From: a virus
Strand: one strand, 5' to 3'
Length of the DNA: 64,000 nt
Virus record (IMG/VR): IMGVR_UViG_3300023179_000086
Location: 1 to 64,000 of that record
Shown: in pieces, positions 49,876 through 58,286 of the stretch
Layout: each line of letters starts with the position of its first letter
Numbering within the stretch: position 1 is the first letter of the stretch
Made by a program: the position numbers and the translations under genes
The notes under the pieces: generated by a model
Database searches by the model: none
What the model was told of the DNA's origin: nothing
What the model saw: only the letters and a program-made list of their open reading frames with translations

Positions 49876-50682
49876 ATGTTTTTAGCTCACATTAACTCAG
49901 TAAAACCTAATTCATATTATGTATTAGATCAATTTAACAAAAAAAAAGTTCTTGTAAATTCAGATAAATTTAAATTAATTTCAAATATTTGTCCACATCA
50001 AAATAGTTTAATATCATCTACTGATGGATCAGGTATTAGAGTATGCCCGTATCATAATTGGTCTTTTACAATAGATGGACAATCTATATCTTCAGGTAGA
50101 ACAGAATATTATTGCAAAAATAAAATTAACTTAAAAGAAGAAAACGTTTATTTATGGAATGGATTATTGTTAAGCTCAGATGTTGACTTTTACATTACTG
50201 AAAATTTTGACAATATGGTTTTGATAGAAAATCGAATTGATGTTGTAAAAGCTGATTATCGTATTATTATGGATTTATTTTTAGATGTTGATCACATTCC
50301 ATCTGTGCATAAAGGGGTTTATGATAAAATTGGAATAACAAATTTAAATGTAATGTGGAGTTATTATAACAATGGCAATGTTCAAAAAGTGGATCGAAAT
50401 GCATTGTGGATTGCAATTTATCCATATACAATGATTGAATGGCAATACGGAGCATTATTCATTACCGTCGCTATCCCTAATGGAAATAAATCAAATGTCC
50501 ATATATTTAAATATACAGATAAACAAAATATTGATAAATGGAAATTAAATGAAGATGTTTGGGAAACAGCTTGGTTGCAGGATAAAACACAAGCAGAATT
50601 AATTACTGAATTTCCAAAACATAATCTAGAAACACAAAAAATACATTTTAGGAATTTTTTAAAAGAAAATGGAATTAATTAA
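49876..50682 (+). CDS. Rieske-type non-haem iron oxygenase, 268 aa
   Basis: The [2Fe-2S] site is C39-P-H41 (ICPHQN) with C57-P-Y-H60 (CPYHNW), the standard spacing. The catalytic iron site is FLDVDHIPSVH, with H140 and H145 and Asp bridging residues before them. Such enzymes oxygenate rings, N-methyl groups or alkyl chains and need a reductase, which is not in the window. 268 aa is short for the family. Its end overlaps the next PP-loop gene by 14 bases. Confidence 0.88.
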   Translation: MFLAHINSVKPNSYYVLDQFNKKKVLVNSDKFKLISNICPHQNSLISSTDGSGIRVCPYHNWSFTIDGQSISSGRTEYYCKNKINLKEENVYLWNGLLLSSDVDFYITENFDNMVLIENRIDVVKADYRIIMDLFLDVDHIPSVHKGVYDKIGITNLNVMWSYYNNGNVQKVDRNALWIAIYPYTMIEWQYGALFITVAIPNGNKSNVHIFKYTDKQNIDKWKLNEDVWETAWLQDKTQAELITEFPKHNLETQKIHFRNFLKENGIN

Positions 50683-51580
50683 AAATAATTATTTGTATGG
50701 TACAGGAAATGGTACAACATGGCACGTTAATATTGATCCTCCTACACGCAAGGTAAAAACATATTTTGAAGAAACTTTAGAAGCTGTAAAATATGTTTAT
50801 GAAAATAAAACAGGTAAGTTTCAAGTTTTATTTAGTGGAGGACTTGACAGCCAATATGTATGCGAAGTATTACTATATTTGGGAATGGAATTTGAAATAA
50901 TAATTATTGAATTAAAAAATAATAAAAATGAAATTCTTAATATGCATGATATTAAATATGCATATGAATTTTGTAATTTTAAAAACATTACTCCAACCAT
51001 ATACGATTTGAATTTTGAACAGTTTATCGATACAGATAAAAACATACAAATAGCAGAATCAGTTCAATGTTGTTCGATAGCCATCCCTGCGACAATGTAT
51101 GTAGCTGAAAAAATGGATGGTTTTACATTATTGGGCAATGATCCACCCTATATAAAATATGTACCTGAAAAAAATTATTGGGCATTACAAGAATTAGAAT
51201 ATATTCATAGTTTATTACGATATTATGAAAAATTTAATTTAAATGGTTGTCCTTTTTTATTATCTTATACATCTGAAATGATGCTTTCTTTTTTAATTGA
51301 TCCAACAATTATGAAATTAGGAATGGGTATGATATTAGGTAAAACAGGTAGTAATTCAAGTAAATCGTATGTATTTAATAATGGATCAGGTTTTAATATG
51401 CCTGGTTATGACTTTGTAACCAAATCACGTATAAAATATACAGGATATGAAGAAATTTATCAATCTAATCTAATGAATCATCCAAATTTGCAAATATTTA
51501 AACAATACAGAGAAAAGTGGAATGGAGAATATCTTGAAAATTTTTCAGATGTAATTAATAGATTATCGATAAATCAATAA
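50669..51580 (+). CDS. PP-loop ATPase, asparagine-synthase-like (copy 2), 303 aa
   Basis: The PP-loop SGGLDS lies at 56-61 in FQVLFSGGLDSQYVCEVLL. The first 50 residues align in layout with the copy at 45683-46591 and lack a glutaminase Cys. GFTLLGNDPPYIKY near residue 150 resembles the second conserved region of synthetases (LLGxDP). Likely activates a carboxyl as an adenylate and forms an amide. It is the last rightward gene of this operon. Confidence 0.75.
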   Translation: MELIKNNYLYGTGNGTTWHVNIDPPTRKVKTYFEETLEAVKYVYENKTGKFQVLFSGGLDSQYVCEVLLYLGMEFEIIIIELKNNKNEILNMHDIKYAYEFCNFKNITPTIYDLNFEQFIDTDKNIQIAESVQCCSIAIPATMYVAEKMDGFTLLGNDPPYIKYVPEKNYWALQELEYIHSLLRYYEKFNLNGCPFLLSYTSEMMLSFLIDPTIMKLGMGMILGKTGSNSSKSYVFNNGSGFNMPGYDFVTKSRIKYTGYEEIYQSNLMNHPNLQIFKQYREKWNGEYLENFSDVINRLSINQ

Positions 51581-51598
51581 TTAATTATTGATTTTTTT
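51571..51598 (+). terminator. Palindromic terminator spanning two convergent stops
   Basis: A perfect 24-base palindrome at 51571-51594 (arms AAATCAATAATT and AATTATTGATTT) covers the TAA of both convergent genes. Four more T follow on the + strand. The stem is AT-only, so it may be weak. Confidence 0.5.
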
Positions 51599-52744
51599 AA
51601 AATTTTCTACTTTTCCGATAAAGTAAGGTTTAATTTGTGTCATAAGACCTGTTTTACTTGAATTCAAGTATATTGAATCAATAGTTGAATAAAAATGTTT
51701 AGTATCAGATGTAATCATATCAAATACTCGTGTAGTGTTATGCAGATCATAAAACCATTGATCATGCTCTCCTAAAATTATTTTTGTTGGTTTTTCTGCT
51801 TGAAATATTTTAGTGTAAGTTGATGGATAAAGTATTGGAATAATGCTTCTTTCGTACTTACTATGTTTAATTCTTTTTTCTACATCGTTTAAAAATTTAT
51901 GATTTTCTGTATTAACCGTATATTTACTTACATCAGTTGTTTCATCTACTGCAGCACGTGCAACAGAATGAGCTTGTTTTATGAGCAAAGCTGTACAAGT
52001 TTTTGCCCAATAAAATGGAACATTGTTAACATTAGAATATTCTCGATCAAAAACGGGTCTTGCCACATTCAATGCCAAATCATTAAAAACCATATAAACT
52101 GAATTATTATCAATAGCAATTTTTGGTTTGTCTATCCCATATACAAACCCAATTTTTAATCCTAAATCTGCTAATTTTACTAAATGTTTTTGTCGCTCTA
52201 ATCTATATCTTGCAATTCCTGAAGGATGAACCCAATCTTCGCTTCTATATAGCCAATCGTCAGTTTTAAAATCTAAAATATCTTGAAAATAATCATGTAA
52301 AGTAATTTTTACTTTAGGATACTCTTTTTCGATTTGTTTAATAAAAGGAATTTGAGCATAATAAGTTTCACTCATAGTGTTTTTATGAGAAGTATCAGTA
52401 TTATTATGTTTAAAGTTGCTAAGACCACTTAACGGTGCTGAAGCAATAATTTCATCAATATGTATATTGTTTCTTAAAAAAGATAAAGCAACATTTCTAC
52501 TATCTGCGCCACCACTGCAAAATACTGCTAGATAATCATAGTTATCTCTAAGTTCTTTTGCTCGTTGCTCATATAATACATGTAGGGAAGTATCAGGTTC
52601 GATAGTCCAATTTACTTTAGAATATTCTTTATCATTAAAATACCATTCTATGTTATATTTATATGGATTTGCTGCAAGAACGGCATCTATTTTATGTAAA
52701 AAAAATTGATTATTTACTTTATAAAATGAATCGTTTTCAATCAT
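51581..52744 (-). CDS. PP-loop ATPase (copy 3, divergent), 387 aa
   Basis: The PP-loop reads SGGADS at 77-82 (YLAVFCSGGADSRNVALSFL), with Ala in place of Leu, as in some tRNA- and deazapurine-pathway relatives. It is longer than the other two copies and has a distinct C-terminal region with EHDQWFYDLHNT. Activation of a carboxyl or amide formation is the family-level inference. It is the promoter-distal end of a long reverse-strand run. Confidence 0.7.
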   Translation of the reverse strand: MIENDSFYKVNNQFFLHKIDAVLAANPYKYNIEWYFNDKEYSKVNWTIEPDTSLHVLYEQRAKELRDNYDYLAVFCSGGADSRNVALSFLRNNIHIDEIIASAPLSGLSNFKHNNTDTSHKNTMSETYYAQIPFIKQIEKEYPKVKITLHDYFQDILDFKTDDWLYRSEDWVHPSGIARYRLERQKHLVKLADLGLKIGFVYGIDKPKIAIDNNSVYMVFNDLALNVARPVFDREYSNVNNVPFYWAKTCTALLIKQAHSVARAAVDETTDVSKYTVNTENHKFLNDVEKRIKHSKYERSIIPILYPSTYTKIFQAEKPTKIILGEHDQWFYDLHNTTRVFDMITSDTKHFYSTIDSIYLNSSKTGLMTQIKPYFIGKVENFKKINN

Positions 52745-52751
52745 TGATAAT

Positions 52752-53378
52752 TTAAATATGTGTTCGTGATTTCATGGGATTATGTTCATCTCTTGGCCCA
52801 TCTTCACTATCGGGATGAAAAGCTACTAAACTCATATGGCTATTATTAGTTTTGAATCTATGTCTAGCATATCTATCTAAAATAAATACATCACCTTTTT
52901 CTAAATTGAATTTTTCATCTGTTGTTTCAGCAATACCACGTCCTGATGTAATAAATCCTATCCTTAAACTTGGATGTGTGTGAAAAGTTTGATTAATATT
53001 TTTTGGGAAATATAAATAATTTAGACAAGGATCACCATTTCTAGGCGGACTTATAATATTACTGTTGCTACAACCATCAATATAAGATAAATTACCCACT
53101 AAACTTGCATTTAAAATTGCCATATATTGTTCAGCAAAACAGAAACCTGGCATTTCGATGACCATTCCACCCGTAATATCATTAAGGTTAAATTCTTTTG
53201 TCGTTGTTACAGTAAATAATGAATTTTTAATATCAAAATCTTCGCTAATAAAACTTCCAAATCCTACAATAAATCTTGAATATCCGCAATCATAAAATCT
53301 TAGATTCTCACTCAATGGTATAAGATTTATTACAAAACGATCTCTTATTTGTATTGATGATTTTATTATTTGAAACAT
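52752..53378 (-). CDS. Cupin-domain protein, 208 aa
   Basis: The cupin core is FHTHPSLRIGFITSGRGIAE (H133 and H135), then LEKGDVFILDRYARHRF with H173 as third ligand. A C-terminal SLVAFHPDSEDGP follows, a phrase common in cupins. The N-terminal 120 residues are a second domain of unknown type. It could be a metal-dependent oxygenase or isomerase in the island pathway. Confidence 0.75.
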   Translation of the reverse strand: MFQIIKSSIQIRDRFVINLIPLSENLRFYDCGYSRFIVGFGSFISEDFDIKNSLFTVTTTKEFNLNDITGGMVIEMPGFCFAEQYMAILNASLVGNLSYIDGCSNSNIISPPRNGDPCLNYLYFPKNINQTFHTHPSLRIGFITSGRGIAETTDEKFNLEKGDVFILDRYARHRFKTNNSHMSLVAFHPDSEDGPRDEHNPMKSRTHI

Positions 53379-53379
53379 A

Positions 53380-54003
53380 TTAACCTTCTAAATTTAATAA
53401 TTTAACACGATATTGTTGTTTTAATGCAAATAAACATATTACTGTATCTATTTCAAATGTTTTTCTATACTCAGGAAAATAAAAACTATGTAAACGTGAT
53501 TTGCATGGTTCATTTGCTTTATAAATAGTTTCATAAAAGCAATTATATTTATTTTCAATTATACCATCTGAAACAAATCTCTTCCATACTTTATCAAGTG
53601 CTCGTTGATGTTTTAAATCACGTCTGCTATAAAAACTATAATAATTGTTTTGTTCTCCATGTTCCATAAGCATATACATACATTTTCCCCATACACTCAT
53701 GCTAAGTTTATAATTATTCAAATCTTTTTTATTAAAATTAGAAAATTGGTTAAATGCATACCAATATTGAATGGTTGGTGGAAAATAACCACTTTGTGCA
53801 CAAATCAATTCATCGTTATAAAATGCACCATAAACTAATTTATCTTTGTTATTTAAATCGTTTGAAAATTGATTAATCATAATTGAAGAATATTCTTGTT
53901 TTTTTTTAAGTCTTAATAATTTTTCATTACTATTAAATAATTCTATGTAAATATTTAAGTCATTAATATCTAATTTTCTTATTATAAATTCATTTATTTC
54001 CAT
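53380..54003 (-). CDS. GNAT-like acyltransferase-fold protein (copy 2), 207 aa
   Basis: DKLVYGAFYNDELICAQSGYF and the following helices suggest the GNAT fold. YYSFYSRRDLKHQRALDKVW and the later FYETIYKANEPCKS parallel the protein at 48486. It starts inside the 3' end of the ketoacyl synthase gene (14-base overlap), so the two are co-translated. An N-acyl transfer role would be logical beside a ketosynthase, but is inference. Confidence 0.5.
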   Translation of the reverse strand: MEINEFIIRKLDINDLNIYIELFNSNEKLLRLKKKQEYSSIMINQFSNDLNNKDKLVYGAFYNDELICAQSGYFPPTIQYWYAFNQFSNFNKKDLNNYKLSMSVWGKCMYMLMEHGEQNNYYSFYSRRDLKHQRALDKVWKRFVSDGIIENKYNCFYETIYKANEPCKSRLHSFYFPEYRKTFEIDTVICLFALKQQYRVKLLNLEG

Positions 54004-55204
54004 TATATTTCTCTACAATGATAGATGCGCATTTACCTCCAAAACCAAAACTATTTTTTAAACCTATATTGAATTCGCTAATAATAGATACTTTAGGTAA
54101 ATTAATTTTGTCACCTATACAATGTTGGAGGGTTGGTATGAAACTTATTTGGTTATTATTTATACTTTCAATAAGATAGCTTAATTCAATTAAGCCACAT
54201 GCAGCCATAGTGTGTCCAATATTAGCTTTTAATGCCATAACAGGAGAATTTGGAAAATAGTCAGCAATAATATTATATTCTACTTCATCGCCATTGGGAG
54301 TACTAGTAGCATGTGCCCCTATAATATCTATATCTTCATACTTTAACTTTGCTTTTCTTAAAGCCATATCAATACTATTTCTACCACCTAAACCGTTTGG
54401 GTGTACTGCTGTATCGTGATATGCCTCAGAAGCGTAACCAATACCATTGATAGTTGCTAATATGTTGTCACCATGAGATATGGCTGTTTCTATTTTTTTT
54501 ATAATAAAAACAGCAGCCCCCTCTCCCATAATAAATCCATTACGATTTATATCAAATGGACTACTTTTAGGAGGAACTCTAGTATCTAATGCACCAAGTG
54601 ATTGAAACATGTAAATGTTCATTGGATCTACCATAACATCACATCCTCCTACAATAACTTGTTCATAATCATTATCATTAAGTAATTTTATAGCATAATC
54701 TAAACCCATAATACCACTTGCACATGCACTTGTAATATTAAAAGTTGCACCATAAAATCCAAACTTTTTACTTATTAAACTTGTTAGAGAATCTCTTTGT
54801 GCTGCTAAACACTGTCGTGGAGTAGATCTTTTATTACTTAACAACTGTTTTGTACATTCTAATGTGGTTGATGCACCACCACCTAAAGAACTAAAAATTA
54901 ATGCTGTGTTTTTAGGATTAGGTATATTACATTCGTTTATTGCTTGTTTACAAGCATAAAATCCTATTATACTATAACGATCAAGATTCTTTTTTTCATT
55001 GGTTGAAATATATTCATTTATGTCTAACTCATTAATATTTACTTCTGCAGCATGAGTAATTTTAATTATTGAATATTCCTCTAAAGAAAAATTTGTAATT
55101 GGTTGTACAGCAATGTCACCATTAATGTATTTTTTCCAATTATTAGTTCTATTAAATCCAAGAGGATCAACTAATCCAATAGCAACAATTGCATATTTAT
55201 TCAT
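53990..55204 (-). CDS. Beta-ketoacyl-ACP synthase II-like (FabF/KAS)
   Basis: The 404 aa length is full size. The active-site Cys is C161 in NITSACASGIMG, with H298 in HATSTPNGD and H331 in KANIGHTMAACG, giving the condensing enzyme Cys-His-His triad. GEGAAVFIIKK and NSFGFGGKCASI are further thiolase-fold landmarks. It would condense malonyl-ACP with an acyl chain and extend it by two carbons. No acyl carrier protein, ketoreductase or dehydratase is in the window, so it would draw on host ACP or encode only one step. Confidence 0.95.
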   Translation of the reverse strand: MNKYAIVAIGLVDPLGFNRTNNWKKYINGDIAVQPITNFSLEEYSIIKITHAAEVNINELDINEYISTNEKKNLDRYSIIGFYACKQAINECNIPNPKNTALIFSSLGGGASTTLECTKQLLSNKRSTPRQCLAAQRDSLTSLISKKFGFYGATFNITSACASGIMGLDYAIKLLNDNDYEQVIVGGCDVMVDPMNIYMFQSLGALDTRVPPKSSPFDINRNGFIMGEGAAVFIIKKIETAISHGDNILATINGIGYASEAYHDTAVHPNGLGGRNSIDMALRKAKLKYEDIDIIGAHATSTPNGDEVEYNIIADYFPNSPVMALKANIGHTMAACGLIELSYLIESINNNQISFIPTLQHCIGDKINLPKVSIISEFNIGLKNSFGFGGKCASIIVEKYNGNK

Positions 55205-55316
55205 GTTTCAAATTTGATATATTATCGTGGCTATTGTTCATAAAAAATTTTTCTATTACCCAACCACAAAAATCTTTTTCATTATCTTTAATTGATAGCT
55301 TATAATTGCCAGGATA
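55197..55316 (-). pseudogene. Remnant of a desaturase C-terminus
   Basis: In the gap before the ketoacyl synthase gene, the reverse strand reads PGNYKLSIKDNEKDFCGWVIEKFF followed by about 15 residues and a stop at 55199-55197. This matches the ends of the intact desaturases (for example APGEFDFSGWLVKKIF at 55344-56159). There is no upstream body and a stop lies just before the fragment. I read it as the last 39 codons of a ninth desaturase whose front was deleted. Confidence 0.6.
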
Positions 55317-55343
55317 TTAATTTTTTGGTTATATGTCATCTGA

Positions 55344-56159
55344 TTATATTTTATAAGCTTTTATATCACTAGGATCGATAACGAAGATTTTTTTAACCAA
55401 CCAACCACTAAAATCAAATTCACCAGGAGCCATTGCTTGATTGTATTCATTTGGTTTAGCATGGTGATTATTATGTAATCCTTCACCTAATGTATACCAA
55501 TGTATCCATTTATTATTTTGACTATTATCTGTTGTTTCAAAATTTCTATAAGACAATTTTGTAGGTATATGACTCAATGTTGTCACAAATACCCCACTAC
55601 CAAAGATATACCATCCAATTGGAGCAGCAATAATAAAAACAGGTATTTTCCAATTAAAGAGACCTAGTAATATAGATACAATACCTATAATAGCCCAAAT
55701 CTTAAAATAGTTATGATGAACAAACTGTACCGTTGGATCTCTTATAATATCTTTTGGCAATGTTCTAACTTGTTTTACATTTCTAAACCAATCAAAAGGT
55801 TTTATTTCCCATAGCCCCAATGATTCAAAAATATTATTTTTTGGGCTATGAATATCCCTTTCTTGGTCGCTATATTGATGATGATGTCTATGACTTGTAG
55901 CATATAACACTGGACTTCCAGCACCAATTAACACACTAGCCCAACATAGGAATTTATGTTTATTCCTTGTAGTTACAAAACTACGATGTGCAAAATATCT
56001 ATGCATGGCAATATGATTGGCTGGAATAACCACAATTTTAGCAACTAAAAATGATAGTAAGGTCCATAACCAATTACCAGTATAAAATCCATATACAAAT
56101 GAAAATATCCAGCAAGCTATACCAATAGCCCAAATTGTTCTTAATTTATATAAATTCAT
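55344..56159 (-). CDS. Membrane fatty-acid desaturase, type E, 271 aa
   Basis: Histidine boxes are HRYFAH at 53-58, HRHHH at 90-94 and HNNHH at 229-233. The C-terminus AMAPGEFDFSGWLVKKIF is longer than in the other copies. The mid-protein sequence EIKPFDWFRNVKQVRTLPKD and SHIPTKLSYRNFETTDNSQNN are particular to this member. It resembles bacterial acyl-CoA/phospholipid delta-9 type desaturases in layout. It follows the 2OG-type gene at 56156 with a four-base overlap. Confidence 0.93.
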   Translation of the reverse strand: MNLYKLRTIWAIGIACWIFSFVYGFYTGNWLWTLLSFLVAKIVVIPANHIAMHRYFAHRSFVTTRNKHKFLCWASVLIGAGSPVLYATSHRHHHQYSDQERDIHSPKNNIFESLGLWEIKPFDWFRNVKQVRTLPKDIIRDPTVQFVHHNYFKIWAIIGIVSILLGLFNWKIPVFIIAAPIGWYIFGSGVFVTTLSHIPTKLSYRNFETTDNSQNNKWIHWYTLGEGLHNNHHAKPNEYNQAMAPGEFDFSGWLVKKIFVIDPSDIKAYKI

Positions 56160-56746
56160 ATTGAATATTTTTTAATTATTGTATAATAAATTTTTTCATC
56201 AAAAAAACCAATAGTGAAAGATAATCTATTTGTTTTTATATTATGCACACTGTGAATTATATCAGTACGCATGATATTCCAATTGTTTTCAGGAAATATG
56301 ATACTGTCTTGTCTTTCCAGTAAATTTAGATCCCAAACATGGGACCAAGGAGATCTAATTAAATCATTACCAAATTCTTTCCACCATAAAGTTTCAACAT
56401 TTGATCCACCTGTATTAAGAATAAAACTTATACAAAAAGGTCCACGAACTTTACCATCTGTATGAGGATGTAATTGACTTAATTCATTACTATAATTTTT
56501 AATACTTTGAAATCCTATATTAAAATTTGTTTGATTAAATTCTGGGATTATTTCCTTTACATAGTCTATGTATTGATTTTCTAAAGGCCATCTTTTATAT
56601 ACAGCATCATTAACTTCAGTTTTATCAATTTGTAATATTTTTTTATTGCTAATTGCCTGCATATGATCTCCAACAATAGCATTTTCAATTCCATTCCTCA
56701 AATTTGTTGGCAAGGTTGGTAAATTTAAAAGAGCAAATAATTTCAT
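56156..56746 (-). CDS. 2-oxoglutarate/Fe(II)-type oxygenase (copy 3), 196 aa
   Basis: The metal-binding motif is H95-T-D97 in QLHPHTDGK, with H165 or H168 in DIIHSVHNI and R174 in NRLSFTIGFF as the 2-oxoglutarate anchor. FCISFILNTGGSN and LLERQDSIIFP fit strands of the jelly roll. It is sandwiched between two desaturases with four-base overlaps on both sides, so it should act in the same pathway, likely hydroxylating the acyl chain or head group. Confidence 0.75.
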   Translation of the reverse strand: MKLFALLNLPTLPTNLRNGIENAIVGDHMQAISNKKILQIDKTEVNDAVYKRWPLENQYIDYVKEIIPEFNQTNFNIGFQSIKNYSNELSQLHPHTDGKVRGPFCISFILNTGGSNVETLWWKEFGNDLIRSPWSHVWDLNLLERQDSIIFPENNWNIMRTDIIHSVHNIKTNRLSFTIGFFDEKIYYTIIKKYSI

Positions 56747-57510
56747 ATTTTAATTAAAAAGTATTTTATAAAATATCCTGGAAGATCCCATTCATATTTT
56801 TTCACTGCATAATATGGACTTTTACTATCGGCATGATGATTATTGTGTAGCCCACTACCTAACATTAAAATATTTACTAAAGTATTGTTCTTACTATCAT
56901 CTTTTGTATCAAAATTCCTATAACCCCATTTATGGCAGACTATGTCTATAAGTAAACTACTAGTATGAAAAGTCCAGACTGCACTTGCGCTTATTAGAAA
57001 AACAGCAATTCTAATGTCTATTATAGCTAATGTAAAATATATTATTGTAACAATTAAAAAATAATACTTATGAAAAAATAAGTGCCAAGGTTCAATCGCT
57101 AAATCTTTAACAAGTTTAGGACTAAATTTAACTGGGATCCAATTAACCAACCAAATATTATACCATTTGTAATGCCTAGGACTTTGTGGATCTTTATTTG
57201 TATCACTATATCTGTGATGTATTCTATGTGTTCCTACCCATCCATAACTACTGCCCAAACAATTCAAACTACCTAATACAAGTAGAATTCTTTCTTTCCA
57301 CAGTTGAGTTTGAAAACTTCTATGTGCAAATAATCTATGAAATCCAATTTCACCACCGATTTTTCCAAATAGAATCCATCCAAGCAAGGATACCCACAAC
57401 CAACCCCAATCCAAATCTAAATAAAATAGTGATAACAATGCTAAATGATGAAATACAATTAATATTTTAAATTGTATGTCCATATTTGGTTTTTTAATAT
57501 TATTAAACAT
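56743..57510 (-). CDS. Membrane fatty-acid desaturase, type C (copy 1), 255 aa
   Basis: Histidine boxes are HRLFAH at 58-63, HRIHH at 95-99 and HNNHH at 222-226. Shared stretches with the desaturase at 58267 include GKIGGEIG before box 1, LLxLGSLN between the boxes, and DIVCHKxGYRN and GSGLHNNHHA around box 3. The two are a clear pair of duplicates. The gene begins one base inside the end of the AspH-like gene. Confidence 0.93.
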   Translation of the reverse strand: MFNNIKKPNMDIQFKILIVFHHLALLSLFYLDLDWGWLWVSLLGWILFGKIGGEIGFHRLFAHRSFQTQLWKERILLVLGSLNCLGSSYGWVGTHRIHHRYSDTNKDPQSPRHYKWYNIWLVNWIPVKFSPKLVKDLAIEPWHLFFHKYYFLIVTIIYFTLAIIDIRIAVFLISASAVWTFHTSSLLIDIVCHKWGYRNFDTKDDSKNNTLVNILMLGSGLHNNHHADSKSPYYAVKKYEWDLPGYFIKYFLIKI

Positions 57511-58286
57511 TATAAAAAATTACCATTGTAGGATGAAATTGATTTTTCAATCAGTTTTTCTAATTTTGGATTATCTCTTGTGTCATTGTATATAAGAACA
57601 TCAAATCTATGTTCATTACTATAGTTTTTATACGAATGTTGGTGATAACTATTTAAAAACCAAATTTTTTTTATAGATAAATTCTCAACAAAATATCTAC
57701 TATCATTTTGATAATATTCTAAATCTTTAAAATGATAGCGATCTTCATGTACTTCTTTAGTAACAATATGAACTACTTTGCTATTAGTAATTATTGGAAT
57801 ATGCAGTATACATTGCTCAGGTGTATTATATTTTTTAATTAGTGGATCATTTTGATGACTATGCCATCCTAATGAATGTCCGCCTTCAGATTTAACTATT
57901 TTTGCCATTAACGGTTTATCTGTAATAGAGTTTATTAAGTTTAATAGTATTGGAAATCTTTCAGCAACTTCAGTATAATACCATTTTTGATCTTCAAGAG
58001 GCCATGAATAATATTCTTCTAACACTGTTTTTTCTTCGTTTTTCCATCTAGCAAAATGTTCTCTTACTATCGATGAACTTTTAAATTTATGAATTGTTGT
58101 CAATGCACAGTGTTTATATGAATTATGTAATTCTTTAAGAAAGGGTGTAAGTTCAAAGTATGGTGGATGGTAATCATACCAAACATTGTTTTTTAATACT
58201 TCATACTTTATACTTTCAAAATCAAAATTAATATCTAAAGTCATAAATGGTATGTTCTTAAGATGTTCAATTATTAGCTGTTTCAT
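57510..58286 (-). CDS. Aspartyl/asparaginyl beta-hydroxylase-like oxygenase (copy 4), 258 aa
   Basis: GGHSLGWHSHQND (H142/H144), then LHIPIITNSK and KIWFLNSYHQHSYKN with H217, and R227 in EHRFDVLIYND, follow the Asp/Arg/Pro hydroxylase pattern of a 2-oxoglutarate-dependent jelly roll. It overlaps the desaturase at 58267 by 20 bases and touches the one at 56743. The classic substrate is an amino-acid side chain, so an aminoacyl or peptide moiety in the product is possible. Confidence 0.8.
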   Translation of the reverse strand: MKQLIIEHLKNIPFMTLDINFDFESIKYEVLKNNVWYDYHPPYFELTPFLKELHNSYKHCALTTIHKFKSSSIVREHFARWKNEEKTVLEEYYSWPLEDQKWYYTEVAERFPILLNLINSITDKPLMAKIVKSEGGHSLGWHSHQNDPLIKKYNTPEQCILHIPIITNSKVVHIVTKEVHEDRYHFKDLEYYQNDSRYFVENLSIKKIWFLNSYHQHSYKNYSNEHRFDVLIYNDTRDNPKLEKLIEKSISSYNGNFL

